Shown here: positions 11,587 through 25,100 of the stretch, in pieces
Position numbering within the stretch: position 1 is the stretch's first letter
Layout: every line of letters begins with the position of its first letter
Position numbers and translations under genes: made by a program
Notes under the pieces: generated by a model
Database searches by the model: none
Seen by the model: the letters and a program-made list of their open reading frames with translations, nothing else
What the model was told of the DNA's origin: nothing
From: Zygnema cylindricum
Taxonomy: Eukaryota; Streptophyta; Zygnematophyceae; Zygnematales; Zygnemataceae
Assembly (NCBI GenBank): GCA_037447655.1
Contig: JBBHKE010000063.1
Location: 78,466 to 142,465, forward strand
Length of the DNA: 64,000 nt
Reading direction: 5' to 3'

Positions 11587-12063
11587 ATGTGCGCCGTCGG
11601 ATTAAATTCGACATTAAATGTCGACCGTTTAAAACAAATGTCCGTTTCATTTGTTTCGTGCGAAATGACGTTCGCACTAAACCTTAACAAGTTCTATGTT
11701 CGTTCGTCCGTATTTCAGGTAAATGGTTTCTGTATTATACAATAGTTTAAATACTAATGAAACCCTATATCATCTAACGTACTTCTACGACAGACTGATT
11801 AGAGCTAACGGCTACGCCGCGCACTGCCGGTCGGGGGTTCGAGTCCTGCCAGACTCAACCTTTTGTTGAGAGTGACTTAAGTCACTCTTTAGTCCTTCCT
11901 ATGGAGCTTAGGCCGCCATGGCTGTATCGCTCTCTCTCTTCTTCAGGGACTACAACAAGTATGGGGGCAAGAGAGAAGAGATGGAGGCAGGCTGCCTAAA
12001 TTTTCTTTATATGTTTCCGCTAATTAGTTCTATACCTAGAAAATACAACTACTTATTTCAACA
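11587..12063. mobile_element. LTR-like repeat with tRNA-like segment (family F2)
   Basis: Homologous in the same orientation to about 50340-50873, which abuts the 3' end of minus-strand Copia C. Shared blocks include AAACCCTATA, a tRNA-like part, a CT-rich block after CATGGCT, and a purine-rich block ending GAGGCAG-CTGCCT. Read on the minus strand it begins TGTTGAAATAAG at 12063. It is probably a divergent solo LTR, but flanking duplications were not found. Host-element assignment is inferred from the 50 kb copy. Confidence 0.5.
11790..11856 (+). ncRNA. tRNA-like segment in F2 repeat
   Basis: Contains GGTTCGAGTCC at 11836-11846, an exact match to the Pol III B-box consensus, preceded about 35 bases upstream by an A-box-like AGAGCTAACGGCTA. 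The acceptor ends (ACAGACT and AGACTCA) are not complementary, so this is tRNA-derived rather than a tRNA gene. Confidence 0.45.
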
Positions 12064-15000
12064 TAAAAAACAATACGTGATGCAACGAGTAAGTTCAATG
12101 TTCTATATATATCGATTTATGCCTGAAAATTTTTCCACGTTTTTGGACAAATCTATTCCTCGATGAATACCTATAGATCATGTAACAACTTTCGCCCATA
12201 CAAATTTGGGGTGAGTGTGTAAGTATAAGTACATGCACATACAATAATGTGCATATACCATAATGTGCATTACAGTATATAAATACAAACTATCACCCAA
12301 TACTCTATGTGAATTTAAAAAGATTGTGGAAGTCGGTTTATTAGTTTTGATAACCACCTCCATTTATCACAATTTGTGATATTTACAATTATTAGGTGGA
12401 GGGCGTTATCGATGATCGTAGGGTAGGTAAACGTTGGGACACCTCTTTCGTTGAGTTAGTTGTACAACCGAGCAAAACATTTATTAGTTTGATAAAACCT
12501 TAAAATGTGATAAACTAATCGTCAAATGTTATATTGGTAACATGTTGGTAAAAACGATTTTCCAAGTTGGTACATCGCCGTCTATAAACACAACAACAAC
12601 TATTTTATGCAAGTCCACTGAGTATTTTAGAGGGCACTCTAACAAGTTGATCCTCATTCCACCATTCGAACCAGTCCCTAAGTAGGAAAACATTTGAAAA
12701 AGAGTGAAAAACGTTAATGTACAATTGTTATATTTTATCGAAGCCATACGTTTTATGGGTTGGTTGAGGGGAGGGGGTATATAAGACGAACACATGTTTC
12801 CACTTTGTGTGTTTTTTTTAATCATCGAGCATTTTTTTGGATATAATATAACATTAGCACTTGAATGGAGTGTTTACGGCTTGAATAATTATTGCCATCT
12901 TTGAAATTGTAAGGGTTACGTTCAGTTGTGCGCATGTTTTTATGTACGGATAAAAAACTAATTGTAATTTGTATAAATTAGCTAGACGTATTAAAAAAAA
13001 TTGTTAATACGTTATAAACCTTAAAATTTTAAACCAATGAAGTTTAAACGCCGACAAGCCCTCAAAACATGACTGTCATACGTTATGACGTTGTATTATA
13101 GTGATATGTAAAATTATCAATCACCTCTTGATACCATTTCATATCGTAATCTTACATTATTTGTATCGAATAAAAACAATTGCAGGTGGGGGAATACACT
13201 CTGATATGTTTGTGATGTTACGAGGATTTTCCATGCTTACTTTATAATAATTATTTATTTAGTTGTTAATTACAAAGGTGCCACTTGTGGAGTGGATTTT
13301 TATGCAGTGTGACATCAATAATTGAAAATAACTGATGGCAAAATATATTATTTTAAGTCACAACTGATAGTGTAATAACGAAGCTTATTCCCCTAATGGT
13401 AAAGTATCGCTTTTAAAGTACGCTAGAAGGAGAGTCTCCATAGTTGGTTCTCTTAACCTACACACTCAACGACCTTTCGTCGCAAATATTCACGAGCGAC
13501 CTACTTGTGGGAGGGTCCTTTATGGGAGTTCGTATAAGACAATAGTTTCACCGTGTACCTTCCAAACCCAAGCGGTTTTTTAAATCGTTGAAATCGAACT
13601 AAAGTGAAAAAAAAACATATTGCAAGATTGGCGAAAGAACATAAAAATTAACCGATTTAGTTCGTTTCGGTTTGGTTTTATTTCTCAAGCTCTAGAGTGG
13701 GTCCAGTGTTACCGTACAACAAGTGTTACCATATAGCAGCCTACCAGGTCGGGTTTTTTTTTGCACGAATTAAATAAAACTGTACGTGTAAAACTTTAAT
13801 TGAAATCACAAAGCAAATTAAAGGGTTTAAGGGGATGAAAGGAACAAAAAAAAGCCATTAAACCATTGGGCTTAAACAACAAGACACCTCCATTTGTTTA
13901 CCCTTGCCACGCCCCCCAAATTCACCTTGTTTACGCCCCCCCATCCCCCCCTTGCCTAGTGCACTCCCTCTCTTACCCATACCTCTTGTTACTTTCTTTA
14001 TTTATCCAATCCTACTACCGTGCATTTATTCTTCAATTAAATCAGACTTCGGGTGCAAGCTAGTCTATTTTTGAAATCGGACGATCCGAACGAAAGCTCT
14101 CCAAACGGATGATGAATTCAGGAAAATAGAAGTGGCAAAAATATGGTTTGATTGGGTTTAAAGAGGTTGTCCCAAACATGGCCTATTTTTTAATTACAAC
14201 GAACAAAATTAATAATTATACCAATGTTGAGTACATTAAATAACGAGAGTCTTTATTGCAAAAATTGCGATGGCAAAACCATCTGAATACAAAAAAGGTA
14301 AAACTGAAAAGAAAACATTAAATACTATAGTTAGTAACGAGTCAATTAAATATGACTATGAGTGATTATTCGGTTTAAATTCTGGCTGGCTGAATTGATT
14401 TTTCATGTTGATGTCATCCATATGGCATAAACCAGCAAAAAAGATGGCATATTAAAGGAGAAAAATCAGTTTTAATGAGTCAAATCTGACTCGTTGACAT
14501 GTTAAATCCAACGATTGTAAGTACGGCGTAACGATATGAAACTGCTAGAATTGAAACGTAAACGTTAGATAGAAGGCTCATCTTGTTATTCGTACATATT
14601 TAACAGAATTATGTACGGCCTTAATATTGACTCAATATGTACGGTCGTAGTTCTCCTTCTATGTTCGATTTCCCGTAAGTCAAAATGCTATTAAGGGATT
14701 GACTTTGTTACGGGAGCAAAATTCCATGCAGGTGGCGGTTTCGCACTGTATTACACTGCGCCGTATACTGCTATTAGCGCTGCTGCTGTTTTGTAAATAA
14801 AAAGAATCGTTTTCCCCAGCAACTGTCAGATCTTTCATATTGACGGTTGGGATCCACAGGTAGGATTATCACCTCCCTGTTCACGACGAAAAATGACAAA
14901 AAAGCGGCGAAAATACACGTTAGCAACTTAGCACTTCACCGCGAATCGCTATTAATGTTAATGTTCTTCTTGCCACGTAACATCTATTCTCCGGACACAC

Positions 15001-15260
15001 TTGTCGGATTCTGGATCTGACGGTTACGATTGAAAGTTAAGATTCTCAAATTCCGATTGGCGGTCTCAAATTGAAAAAAGGACAAGTGTGTACGGAGAAA
15101 ATATGTTTTTATAGACGGTATATACTAGAAACGGGAGATCGTACTTTTCAAAAGTACGAAGCCTAAAACGTTTATTACAGATTTTTCTTATCGTGCGCAT
15201 ATTTATTTATGTGGGAGAGTACACCTCATCACCGTTATCATGATAAGCATTGAACACCGT
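12064..15260. other. Gene-free AT-rich spacer
   Basis: No ORF resembles a known protein and no exon chain was found. Terminal motifs of the R1 MITE family (CACCGCGAATCGCTATTAAT) occur near 14937 and, more degenerate, near 14750, suggesting old insertions. Confidence 0.5.
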
Positions 15261-15288
15261 TGACTGTATGGTCCGTACTATACGCTTT

Positions 15289-15391
15289 TCAGTACAGTAC
15301 TGTACTGTACTGGATTCCGTACCTCCACACCAATTGCCGGGAAAAAATTAAAAGGAGAGGATCCATTATTTCACTCACACACCACTTACCC

Positions 15392-15427
<36 letters not shown>

Positions 15428-15464
15428 CCCCTCCCCCCCTCCCTCTCCCTCTCCTCTCTCGGTC
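15289..15464 (+). promoter_or_regulatory. Proximal promoter/5'UTR region of ligase gene
   Basis: Holds GTACT-type short palindromic iterations (15295-15311) and a CT microsatellite (about 15396-15460) immediately before the start codon at 15465. CT-rich 5' leaders are common in plants. No TATA box could be assigned with confidence. Confidence 0.35.
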
Positions 15465-18400
15465 ATGTCTTCTCCTCCCTTTATTTTCCGCTGCCCGACT
15501 GGCGACATTTCGCTGCCCGAAAATGTTTTGCTGCCCGAATATATTTTCCAGGGGATGGAAAAATTCGGAAAGAAAACGGCGTCTTTGGACGGAGCGGACG
15601 GGCATGGATACCGTTACGACGAGGTAAAAAAAAAAAAAAAAGAGAAAAAAAAAGTAAAGAAAAGAAAAAAAAGGAATGTAAATTTATGAATCTTTTCGTC
15701 TCTTGTATTTTTCTATTTATTTATTAATTTTAGGATTTCAAACTGGTGTATTTTTTTTTCTTTCTTATCTTTTTTGACTTTTTAATTTAATTTTATGTGT
15801 TTTTTTTTTTTTTTTTTTTTTCGTTTTTTGTTCTTTTGGAACTATTTAAATGATAACTGATTCTCTTTGTATTTGATAGTGTCGTATTTTTTTTAGGAAC
15901 TTCTTACACTGGTTTTTTTTTTTTTTTTGTTATTGGGTTTCCTCCACCTTAATTAGTCTGGATGAACAGTTTGCCCCTTTTTTTTTTTTTTTTTTTTTAA
16001 TAACGAGAAAAAGGCGATTTTTTTCATCAATTGATAAAAAAATGTAGATGGCATTTTTTACCAGTTGTACCATTTAAATAAAAAGAAAAAGAAGAAAATA
16101 AAGAAAAATTAAAAACAACAAGAAACAATGAAAAATGAATAAAAAGTTTGTTAATTTGGGATTTGAAGTTATATTTAAGGTAGCATATTTTTTATTTTAA
16201 CGAATGAACCATCTTTTTTTTTATTGGGGTTTTTGACTTTTACAACAATTTTTAATTACAGCTTCTAAATAAAAGTGGTTAAGGATTTTTTTTATTTTTT
16301 ATTTTTAATTCATGGCAATTTGGAGGCCATTAATATCTCCCTCTCTCCCTCTCCCTATCGCTCTCGCTCTCCCTCCCCCTCCCCCTCCCCCTCCCTCTCC
16401 CTCTCCCTCCCTCTCTCTCTCTCCCGCCCTCTCCCTCTCCTATTTGCAAACTTATTATTCCTGTTTTTTTTCTCGATTTTTTTTCCTTGATTATTATTAT
16501 TATTATTATTTTTTACTCTTTTTTTTTTAATGATTAGTATTATTATCATTTTTTTTTTCCTTCAGTTGAAAAATCTGGTTTATAATACCGCCGCGGGACT
16601 GGTCGATTTGGGGATCGGGTATGTTTTTTTTTTTTTCTCTCTCTCTCTTTTAAATTTTTATTTTTATTTTGTTAAATAAAGGCCAATAGGTATTTCAAGG
16701 TTTTTCCCGCGCTCTTCTTAATTTGTTTTTTTTCTAAAAGTTTTTTTTTTTTTACTATTATTTCCAGTCAACAAATTTTGGATTTCAACGACACAGTTTT
16801 TTTATTAAATAAATACCAAATTGGTTTTTTTTTTTTTTCAGAAATAAAACGTGGTTATGATTCTTTCACCAAACACTAAAATCGTCAAATTACAAAAAGA
16901 ACGTTTCTTCACCATTTATATCCGTTTTTTCCCCGTCCCCTCCCCCCCCCCGTTTTTTCCATTTTTTTTCCCGGTTTTCCCCTCCTTTGGACTCTCCCTT
17001 CTCCTCTCCCCTCTCCTCTCCCCTCTCCTCTTTTCTTTCTATCCCCTTTTTTTTCAGAAAAGGAGACGTGGTCATGATTCTTTTACCCAATTGTCCCGAA
17101 TACCCCATTTTATTTTTGGGTATAATTAGTTTAGGGGGAATTGTTACCACCGCCAATCCCACCTATGGGGAGAGAGAGATAAAAAAACAAATGGAAGACA
17201 GTAACACTAAATTAGTTATCACTACTGAAACACTTTTGGGTGAGTTGTTTCTCTCTCTTTCCTCTCTTTCCCCTCTCTCCTCTCTCTCTCCTCTCTCCTC
17301 TCTCTCCTCTCCTCTCCTGTCTCCTCTCTCATTCCTCTCTCTTTCCTCTCTCCTCCCTCCTCTCTCTCTCTTCTTTCTCTCCTCTCTCCTCTCTCTCTTC
17401 TCTCTTTCCTCCCTCTCCTCTTCCCTGTCTCTCCTCTCTCTTCTCTCTTTCCCCTCTTTCTTCTCTCTTCCTCTCCTTCCTCTCTCTTTTGTCTCTTGCT
17501 CCTTTCTTCCTAAAACTCTTTCCTTTTGTTTTTTCTCTTAACCGTCTTACTTCTTTTTCTTCCTGTTTTCATTTCTTTTCCTCTTTTATCTTTCTTTTGG
17601 TTTCTTTTTCTCTTCTTTTCTTCGCTTTTCTCTTCTTTTCCTTTCACCTTTTCCTTTCTATGCCTTCCCTTCCCTTCCTCTTCTTTTTTTTGTTTCTCCT
17701 CCTTTCTTTCTTTTTTTACTCTGCTTTCCCTTTCCCTTTTTCCTCCCTTCTCTCCCTTTCCACCCTTTCTTCCCTTGCCTTTCTTTCCTCTTTCTTTCTC
17801 CCCTTTTATTTTTCTTCTCCTCCTATTTTTTTTTCCGTTTCTCCTTCTCTTTTCTTTTTTTTCTCCTCTTTCCCTCTTTCTTCCCTTTCCTCCATTTCCT
17901 CCCTTTCCCCCCTTTCCTCTCTTTCCTCTCTTTTCGTTCCCTTCTCTCCCTTCTTCCTTCCTCCTCTTTTCTTTTTTTCCTCCTCTTTCCGTTTCCTATT
18001 TTCCTCCCTTTCCTCCCTTTCATCCCTTTCCTCTCTTTCCACTCTTTCCTCTCTTCCCCCTTTTTTCTCTCTTTCCTCCCTTTCCTCCCTTTCCTCTCTT
18101 TCCTCTCTTTCCTCCTCTCAATTCCTTCCCTTCGCTTCCTTTTTCTCTTCCTCCTTTTTTTATCGGTTTCTCCTCTATTTTTCTTCGCAGAAAAAAGTAA
18201 TCGGCGAAAAACTTCCTCTCATATTATTGTCTCCAACCTCTTCGAAATTTTCAAATTTTAAAACTGTCGCTCAACTGTTCTCGACCGATTGTTCGAAAAA
18301 TCGTAACTTTATTGTATCAAAAATGGGTTTAAACACCGATATTTGCGTTTTACCGTATTCTTCGGGAACCACGGGAGATGCAAAAGGGGTAATGTTGAGT

Positions 18401-20326
18401 CATAAAAATATCATCGCTAATATTGGACAACATGTCGGAGGAAAAACGCCTCGATTGGAGTCGAGGTTAGTTTAAATTGGAAGGAAAAAATAAGGTTATT
18501 TTGAGTTATTTTTGTTTTTTTTGTTTTTTCTGTTATTGTTATGTGTTTTTTTTACACATTCTATACATTTTGCACATTATATATTTGTATATTCGATTTT
18601 GTTACGATTTCGTCGAGGTCAAGGTTTCTTGCGGGTTTTGTATATTCTAATTTTATATCGATTATATGTTGATTATATGTCGATTTTATGTCGATTATAT
18701 GTCAATTTTACATCAGTTATTTGTATATGTTGATTACATGTTGATTATATGTCGGTTATATGTCGGTTATATGTCGATTATATGTTGTCTATATGTTGAC
18801 TTTGTGTCCATTATATGATTATATGTGAATTATATGTGGATTATATGTGGATTACTTGTGGATTATATGTCGATTATCTGTCGATCATATGTCGGTTATA
18901 TGTCAATTATATGTCGATTATATGTTGATTAGGTGTCGACCGGAGACAAGGTAAGTTCATTTTTCTGGCAAAGGCAGATTTTTAAATTTTTTGTTTCATG
19001 TGTCGATTTCGTATCATTTTTGTTTTTTTCTTTTTCTCGATGTTATGTTGAATTCTTCTTTTTTCCATCTTTCCCAGAGATGACGACGTGACATTAGCGT
19101 TACTGCCCATGTTCCACATCTACGCTATAACTTGTGTGAATTTAATCGCATTAAAAACGGGTGCGACACTTGTCACGATGGCGAGGTTTGATTTGGAGCA
19201 CATGTTGGCTCTCGGAGAAAAGTACAAAATCACTATGGCGCCTTTGGTACCGCCCATTATTTTGGGTGAGTTTTTTTTTAATTGGGAGTTTGTTTAGTAT
19301 CTCCTGTTTTTTTTTTATGTGTGTGTGTCTTTTTGTTTTATTATTATTGCTATTATTACTTTTGTTACTATTATATATATATATATTATTATTATTATTT
19401 TTGGCTGTTATTATTATTATTATTATTTTTTTTTATTTATTTTTTTGATATTATTGTTATTGTCATTGTTGTTATTATTTGTATTATTATTATTGTTATT
19501 ATTCTCAATAAATGGACCTTCTAAAACGTTTTTTTTTTTCCATTCGATTTTCTTCATCTTCTCCATTTTATTTTTCTTTTCTTGAATTCGTTCACCTTGT
19601 AACCATTTTAACCTTTTTTTTTTCGGGCAGCTCTTGCAAAATCCCCGGTGGTACAAAAGTACAATTGGAGAAGTTTGAGGACCGTAATCTCTGGAGCCGC
19701 ACCTCTCGGGGCAGAACTCGAAAAACTTTTCAAAAAAAAATATCCTAATGTCGCTCTCGGGCAGGTAGCAGTTTTTTTTTTTTTTTTCTACTTTTAATAA
19801 AAAATGAAAGCACTCTGGAAATCCCAAAAAATAATCTGTCTCTCACTTCCCTCCCTCCCTCCCTCCCTTCTCCCTCCTTCCCCCTCCCTGTCCCCCTCCC
19901 TCCCTCTCTCTCCTCCCCAGGGCTACGGCATGACAGAGAGCAGTCCCACTCTCTCCCTCTCCTGTGCCTTTATGCCACGTAGCGACCTCTCTTCCTCTCC
20001 CTCCTCCTCCCCCGGGTCCGTTGGTACTCTGTTGCCCTGTACGGAGGCTGTTATTGTGGACACCGCTACAGGACAAAATCTGCCGCCCGGGAGGAGAGGG
20101 GAGCTCTGGGTCAGAGGCCCCCAGGTCATGAAGGGTGAGATTTTAGGTTTTTTTTTGTTAGGGTTTTTTTTAGGGTTTTTTTTTGGGGGTTTTATGGTGA
20201 GTGAATTTAAAAAGAAAACTTAAAAAAACTCTAAACATATACCGAAACTTCTATACTCTCTCTCTCTCTCGTTCTCTTTCTCTCTCTCTCCCTCCCTCTT
20301 TCTCTCTCTCTCCCTCTCTCTCTCTT

Positions 20327-20367
<41 letters not shown>

Positions 20368-22107
20368 ATTTTGTAAAGTGTTATCCCCATCAGAACCAGC
20401 CAACTATGGGCGTCACCGCCGTATTGGAATCCACACTAATTTATGTGTCGCCACGTGGCTCATGGTGGGCCACTCAAACTAAACGACGGTGTATTAGCGC
20501 CAATCCGTGATGTCAAAATAACATTACCGGGGATTAGAGTGGACTTGTTCTTAAAAAAGTACAAAAAGTACAGCGTGAATCACTATAATCCATAATAATA
20601 CCATCGGTTGCGGTGACGGCTTTTCCAGGCCCATACAGAAAATAGCGTAAAAAATAAGTAACTTTTTTTTTTCTCTTTTAATGCTAAATTTTTATTCAGT
20701 TCGAAATTATCTTTTTATTCTGACCCAAAGTACAGTTAATAACATAGGCACCAAAGCATAGATCTCTTAAGGCAAATAGCGATTCACGGTGTACTTTCCG
20801 AAGGCACAATTATTAAAAATAGTAATTATTGTATATATATACACAAAGGTATATATATGTGTCTATTAGTGTTGTGTATCAGTAGCCATTTGCCGATAAC
20901 CGATATGTACCCTTTTTTGTAGTGTTGTGTATCGGCAGGGTTTTGCTGATAATCGTTATGTACCTTTTTTTGGCTTGCCGATAATCGATATGTTGGCACG
21001 ATATATCGACACTGGTGTTATCGCCAATAAATGACCGATTATATCGGTTTTTTATCGCGGTACCGATAACTATCGGCGATAATTGTACGGTTTATTCCGT
21101 TTACTGAGCTGCCGTTATTCTGTTACACAGTATGGAACAGATTGTTACATATGACATGCCACGCTATATACAGTGAAAAATATAATACAGTATATTATAA
21201 AGTACTATTATATAGCGTACTATATTTTTTCCACTTATCGCCGAATTTGTTGGTCTCGGACCGATATATCGGGACCCCTAACTGTTCGATAACCGATAAC
21301 TATCGGTATCGGTGTTATCGTGACAAATTTCTCGCTGATAAACAACACTACTTTTTTGACCTACCGATATCCGATGTATTGGTCTGGTATATCGGTAACG
21401 GAATTATCGCACTAAAAAACCGATGTATCGCGATAAATTACCGAAAAATATCGGGCCCAACAATTATCAGCCCCGTACATTTGTACTGTTTTGTTCGAAT
21501 GTACGGAACGGATTGTCATACGTGGCATGCCACACTATACAATGTATAAAATATAATACAATATAGTATAGAGTACTATGATATAGTGTACTATATTTTT
21601 TACACCTATTAGCGGTAAAAAAATTGTTGGTTCCAGAGCGATATACCGGGACCCCTCACTGTTCCATAACCGATAATTATCGGTTTTATCGCGATAAGTT
21701 TTGACCCGATACACAACACTAGTATATATGTATAAATCTATATATCTTATATGTGTATTATATCTATGATATCAAAAAGATATTTTTACATATATATATA
21801 TATTGTTACAAGAGAATATGTTAATGTTGTTGTTTTGTTGTTACAATATGTATATGTACTTTGATGTTTTTACACATGATGTTGTGTGTTTTGTGTAACG
21901 GGATACAATGTGTGTTGTGTTTTTTGAGGCAAGCTGTATAATTGTAATAATGTTGCTGTTTCAAAAGATGTTGTGTACTTGTGTACATATAAATATCTGG
22001 ACCTGTGTTGTTTTATCAAACAATAATAATCTTACATATGTGTTTTACATAATCTACATACATATATATATATCAGGTAGATATATATTATATTATATAC
22101 ATATTAT

Positions 22108-22143
<36 letters not shown>

Positions 22144-25100
22144 ATATATATATATATATATTATATATATATATATGTGAGTATGTACGGACATAAAAAT
22201 TTATACATGTTTTGTATCATGCATCGCTGTATGGGCTCGTCTATTGTAGAACAGGAGACACGGAGAGAGGGGGATAGAGGGATAGAGAGGGATAGCGAGG
22301 GAGAGAGGAAAGGAGATACTCGTGTTTACCTCGATATGGTAAAGCAATTGTATCGTATCGCGGATATTTTGAAAAAATTTCATACGATTTTTAACGCTTT
22401 ACAACCACTCCAGGAAAAAATCGTTTAAACAAAGCCCCTTAGAGTTTTACTACAAAAAAAAAAAACTGTAAAAAACTCACGATTCCACCCTCGAATAAAA
22501 CCAATTGAAAGCAAACCCTAAACAAAGCAAACCCTAAAAAAAAATCCTGAAAAAACAAACCCTAAAGAAACAAACCTGATTAAAACAAAAACAGTTAAAA
22601 AAAACTGCCACGTGTCACCCTGTCAGGCTATTTGAACAAGCCTGAGGCGACAGCTGTCACGGTGGACGGGGAGGGTTGGCTCCACACGGGTGACGTGGCT
22701 CTAGTGGACAAAAACGGAGAGATTTTTATCGTGGACCGAGTGAAAGAACTTATCAAATATAAAGGTTTCCAGGTGAGTTTTTTCTCTCTCTTTCTCGCTC
22801 TCTCTTTCTTGATCTCTCCCTTTCTCCCACCCTCGCTTTCTCTCTCTTTCTCTCTTCCTCTCTCTTTTTTTTTCATCCTCTTTTTCTCTCTCTTTCTCTC
22901 TCTCTTTCTCTCATTCCCCCTCTCTCTCTTTCTCTTTCCTCTCTTGCTCTCTCTTTCTCTCTCTTTCTCACTCTCTCTCTTTCTCTCACTCTCTTTCATC
23001 CTCTTTCTCTCTCTAATCTCTTTCTCTCTCCACCCTCTCTCTTTCTTTCTTTCTCACTCTCTTTCTCTCTCTTTCTTCCTCTTTTCCTCTCTCTTCCTCT
23101 TTTGCTCTCTTTCCCTTTCCTCTTTCTCTCTCTCTCTCTTTCTTTCTCTGTCTCTCTCTTCCTCTCTCTACTTCTCTATCTTACTCTCTCTTATTCAATC
23201 TTTCCCTCTCTCTCTCCCTCTCTTTATCTCTCTTTCTCTCTCTTTCTCCCTCTCTTACTCTCTCTCTTCCTCAATGTTTCCCTCTCTCTCTCCCTCTCTT
23301 TATCTCTTTCTTTCTCCTTCTCTCTCTTTTTCTCTCTTTCTCCCCTTTTTTCTCTCTTTCTCTCTCTCTTTCTCTCTCTTTCCCTCTCTCTCTCCCTCTA
23401 TCGCTCTCTCTTTCTCTCTCTTTTCCTCTCTTTATCCCTCTCTCACTCTCTCTCTTTTTCTTTTTTCTCTTTCTCTCTCTTTCTCAATCTTTCCCTCTCT
23501 CTCTCCCTGTTTCTCTCTCTCTCTTTCTCTTTCTCTCACTCTCTCTCTATATATCTGTGTATCATTTATGTTTATGTTTTCGTTGTTTTTGTTCCCCCTT
23601 TTTCCCCCGTTTTTTTTTTTTTTTTTTTTTGGTAAGGGTTGGGATTTGGGGAGATTTATTTTTTGTGCGTTAAAATTTTACAATTTTTTTACAAAATGTA
23701 ACTATATGTTAATAGAATTTGACACAGTTGTATTGCAGAATTTCGACAATTTTCAATCAAATTTTCACAAAATCTAGAAGAATTCTGACTGAATTTTTGA
23801 AAATTTCACAAAATCTTACAGAATTTTGACTATGTTTTACAAATTTTGACCGAATTTTACAAAATTTAAATTTTGCAAAGATTGACTATGTCTTACCAAA
23901 ATTTGGTGAAAATTTGCAGAATGTTTACTAAATGTGACAAATTTTGACTGAATTTTACCAAAATCTGTCAAGAATTCACAGAATTGACTGAATTCTACAA
24001 TATTCGGAAATTTTACAGAATTTTGACTGAATTTTGCTGAAATTTCACAAAATTTGCTGAAATTTTAGGAAATTTGACCAAATTTTACAGATTTTAGTCC
24101 AATTTCACACAACTTCATATTTTTTTCCACATATTGACTGAATATTATACAATTTTATGATTTTAACGGGAAATTGACCAAAAATTCATTGAAATGTTCC
24201 AAAAAGTCGACAGGAAATTGTTGGAAAATTGACGGAAAACCTACAAAAAATTCACAGAAACTTGCAAAACTTTTATGGAAAATCTACAGGAAATTTACGG
24301 AAAACGGAGGGCGGTTTCTATGCAGGTTCCTCCTGCTGAACTGGAGAGTATTCTGTTGTCACATCCCTCCGTTACGGACGCCGCCGTAGTTCCGTAAGTT
24401 GTTACGGAACCCGAAATCCCAAAAAAACCCTCTAAATACCTAAAAAAACCCTGTAAAACCCTAAAGAAAACATATGAGACTCTAAAAAAAATCTCTAAAC
24501 CCCCAAAATAAAACTTATATAACCCTGGAAAAAGCTAAAAAAAACCATAGAAATAATTCTAAAAAAAATCAACCCTAAAAATGACTTATAAAACCCAAAA
24601 AATAGATATGAACACAGCTTCAACAAGTCCTAAAAAACCCAAAATAAATAAAAAAAAACTTTTAACCCTAAAATATTTTTAAATTTCAAAAATTTACTGT
24701 TTGAGAAGAGGACAAAGAAAACTCTTTGATAGCATTTATGCACCCGAGAAACCACTTTTTTTTCCTTTATTATTATTTGTTTTTTTCCTTTTTTTTGAAA
24801 TAAAAGGCGTCCGGACGAGGAGGCGGGAGAGGTTCCGGTGGCCTTTGTGGTGAGGGGGGGGAAGAAGGGAGAGGAGATAAAAGAGGGAGAGATAAAGGAC
24901 TTTGTGGCCAAACAGGTGAGAGTTGTTTTTTTTTTTGTTTTAAATGTTATAAAGTAAAAAAGAAACAAAAAAACCCCTCGTGTATTCTGTGTTTAACATT
25001 CAATGGTAAAACCGTTTTTTTCTTTTTTCACTTTTTTAATTGAAGTTTTTGTTTGTTTTTTTTAATTATTGATTTATTTCTTTTATCTATTTACTTGTTT

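Noticed and set aside
17240-18475. 411-codon ORF through intron 3 into exon 4
   Set aside because: The first two thirds are pure C/T intron sequence giving Ser/Leu/Phe runs; only the last part is a true exon of the ligase.
18655-18945. CRISPR-like array
   Set aside because: The unit is 11 bp without unique spacers, in a plant intron.
22500-22600. True interstitial telomere array
   Set aside because: Units are irregular and separated by variable A-runs.
22632-23777. 381-codon ORF running from exon 8 into the polypyrimidine tract
   Set aside because: The exon ends at a consensus donor at 22773; the remainder is low-complexity intron.
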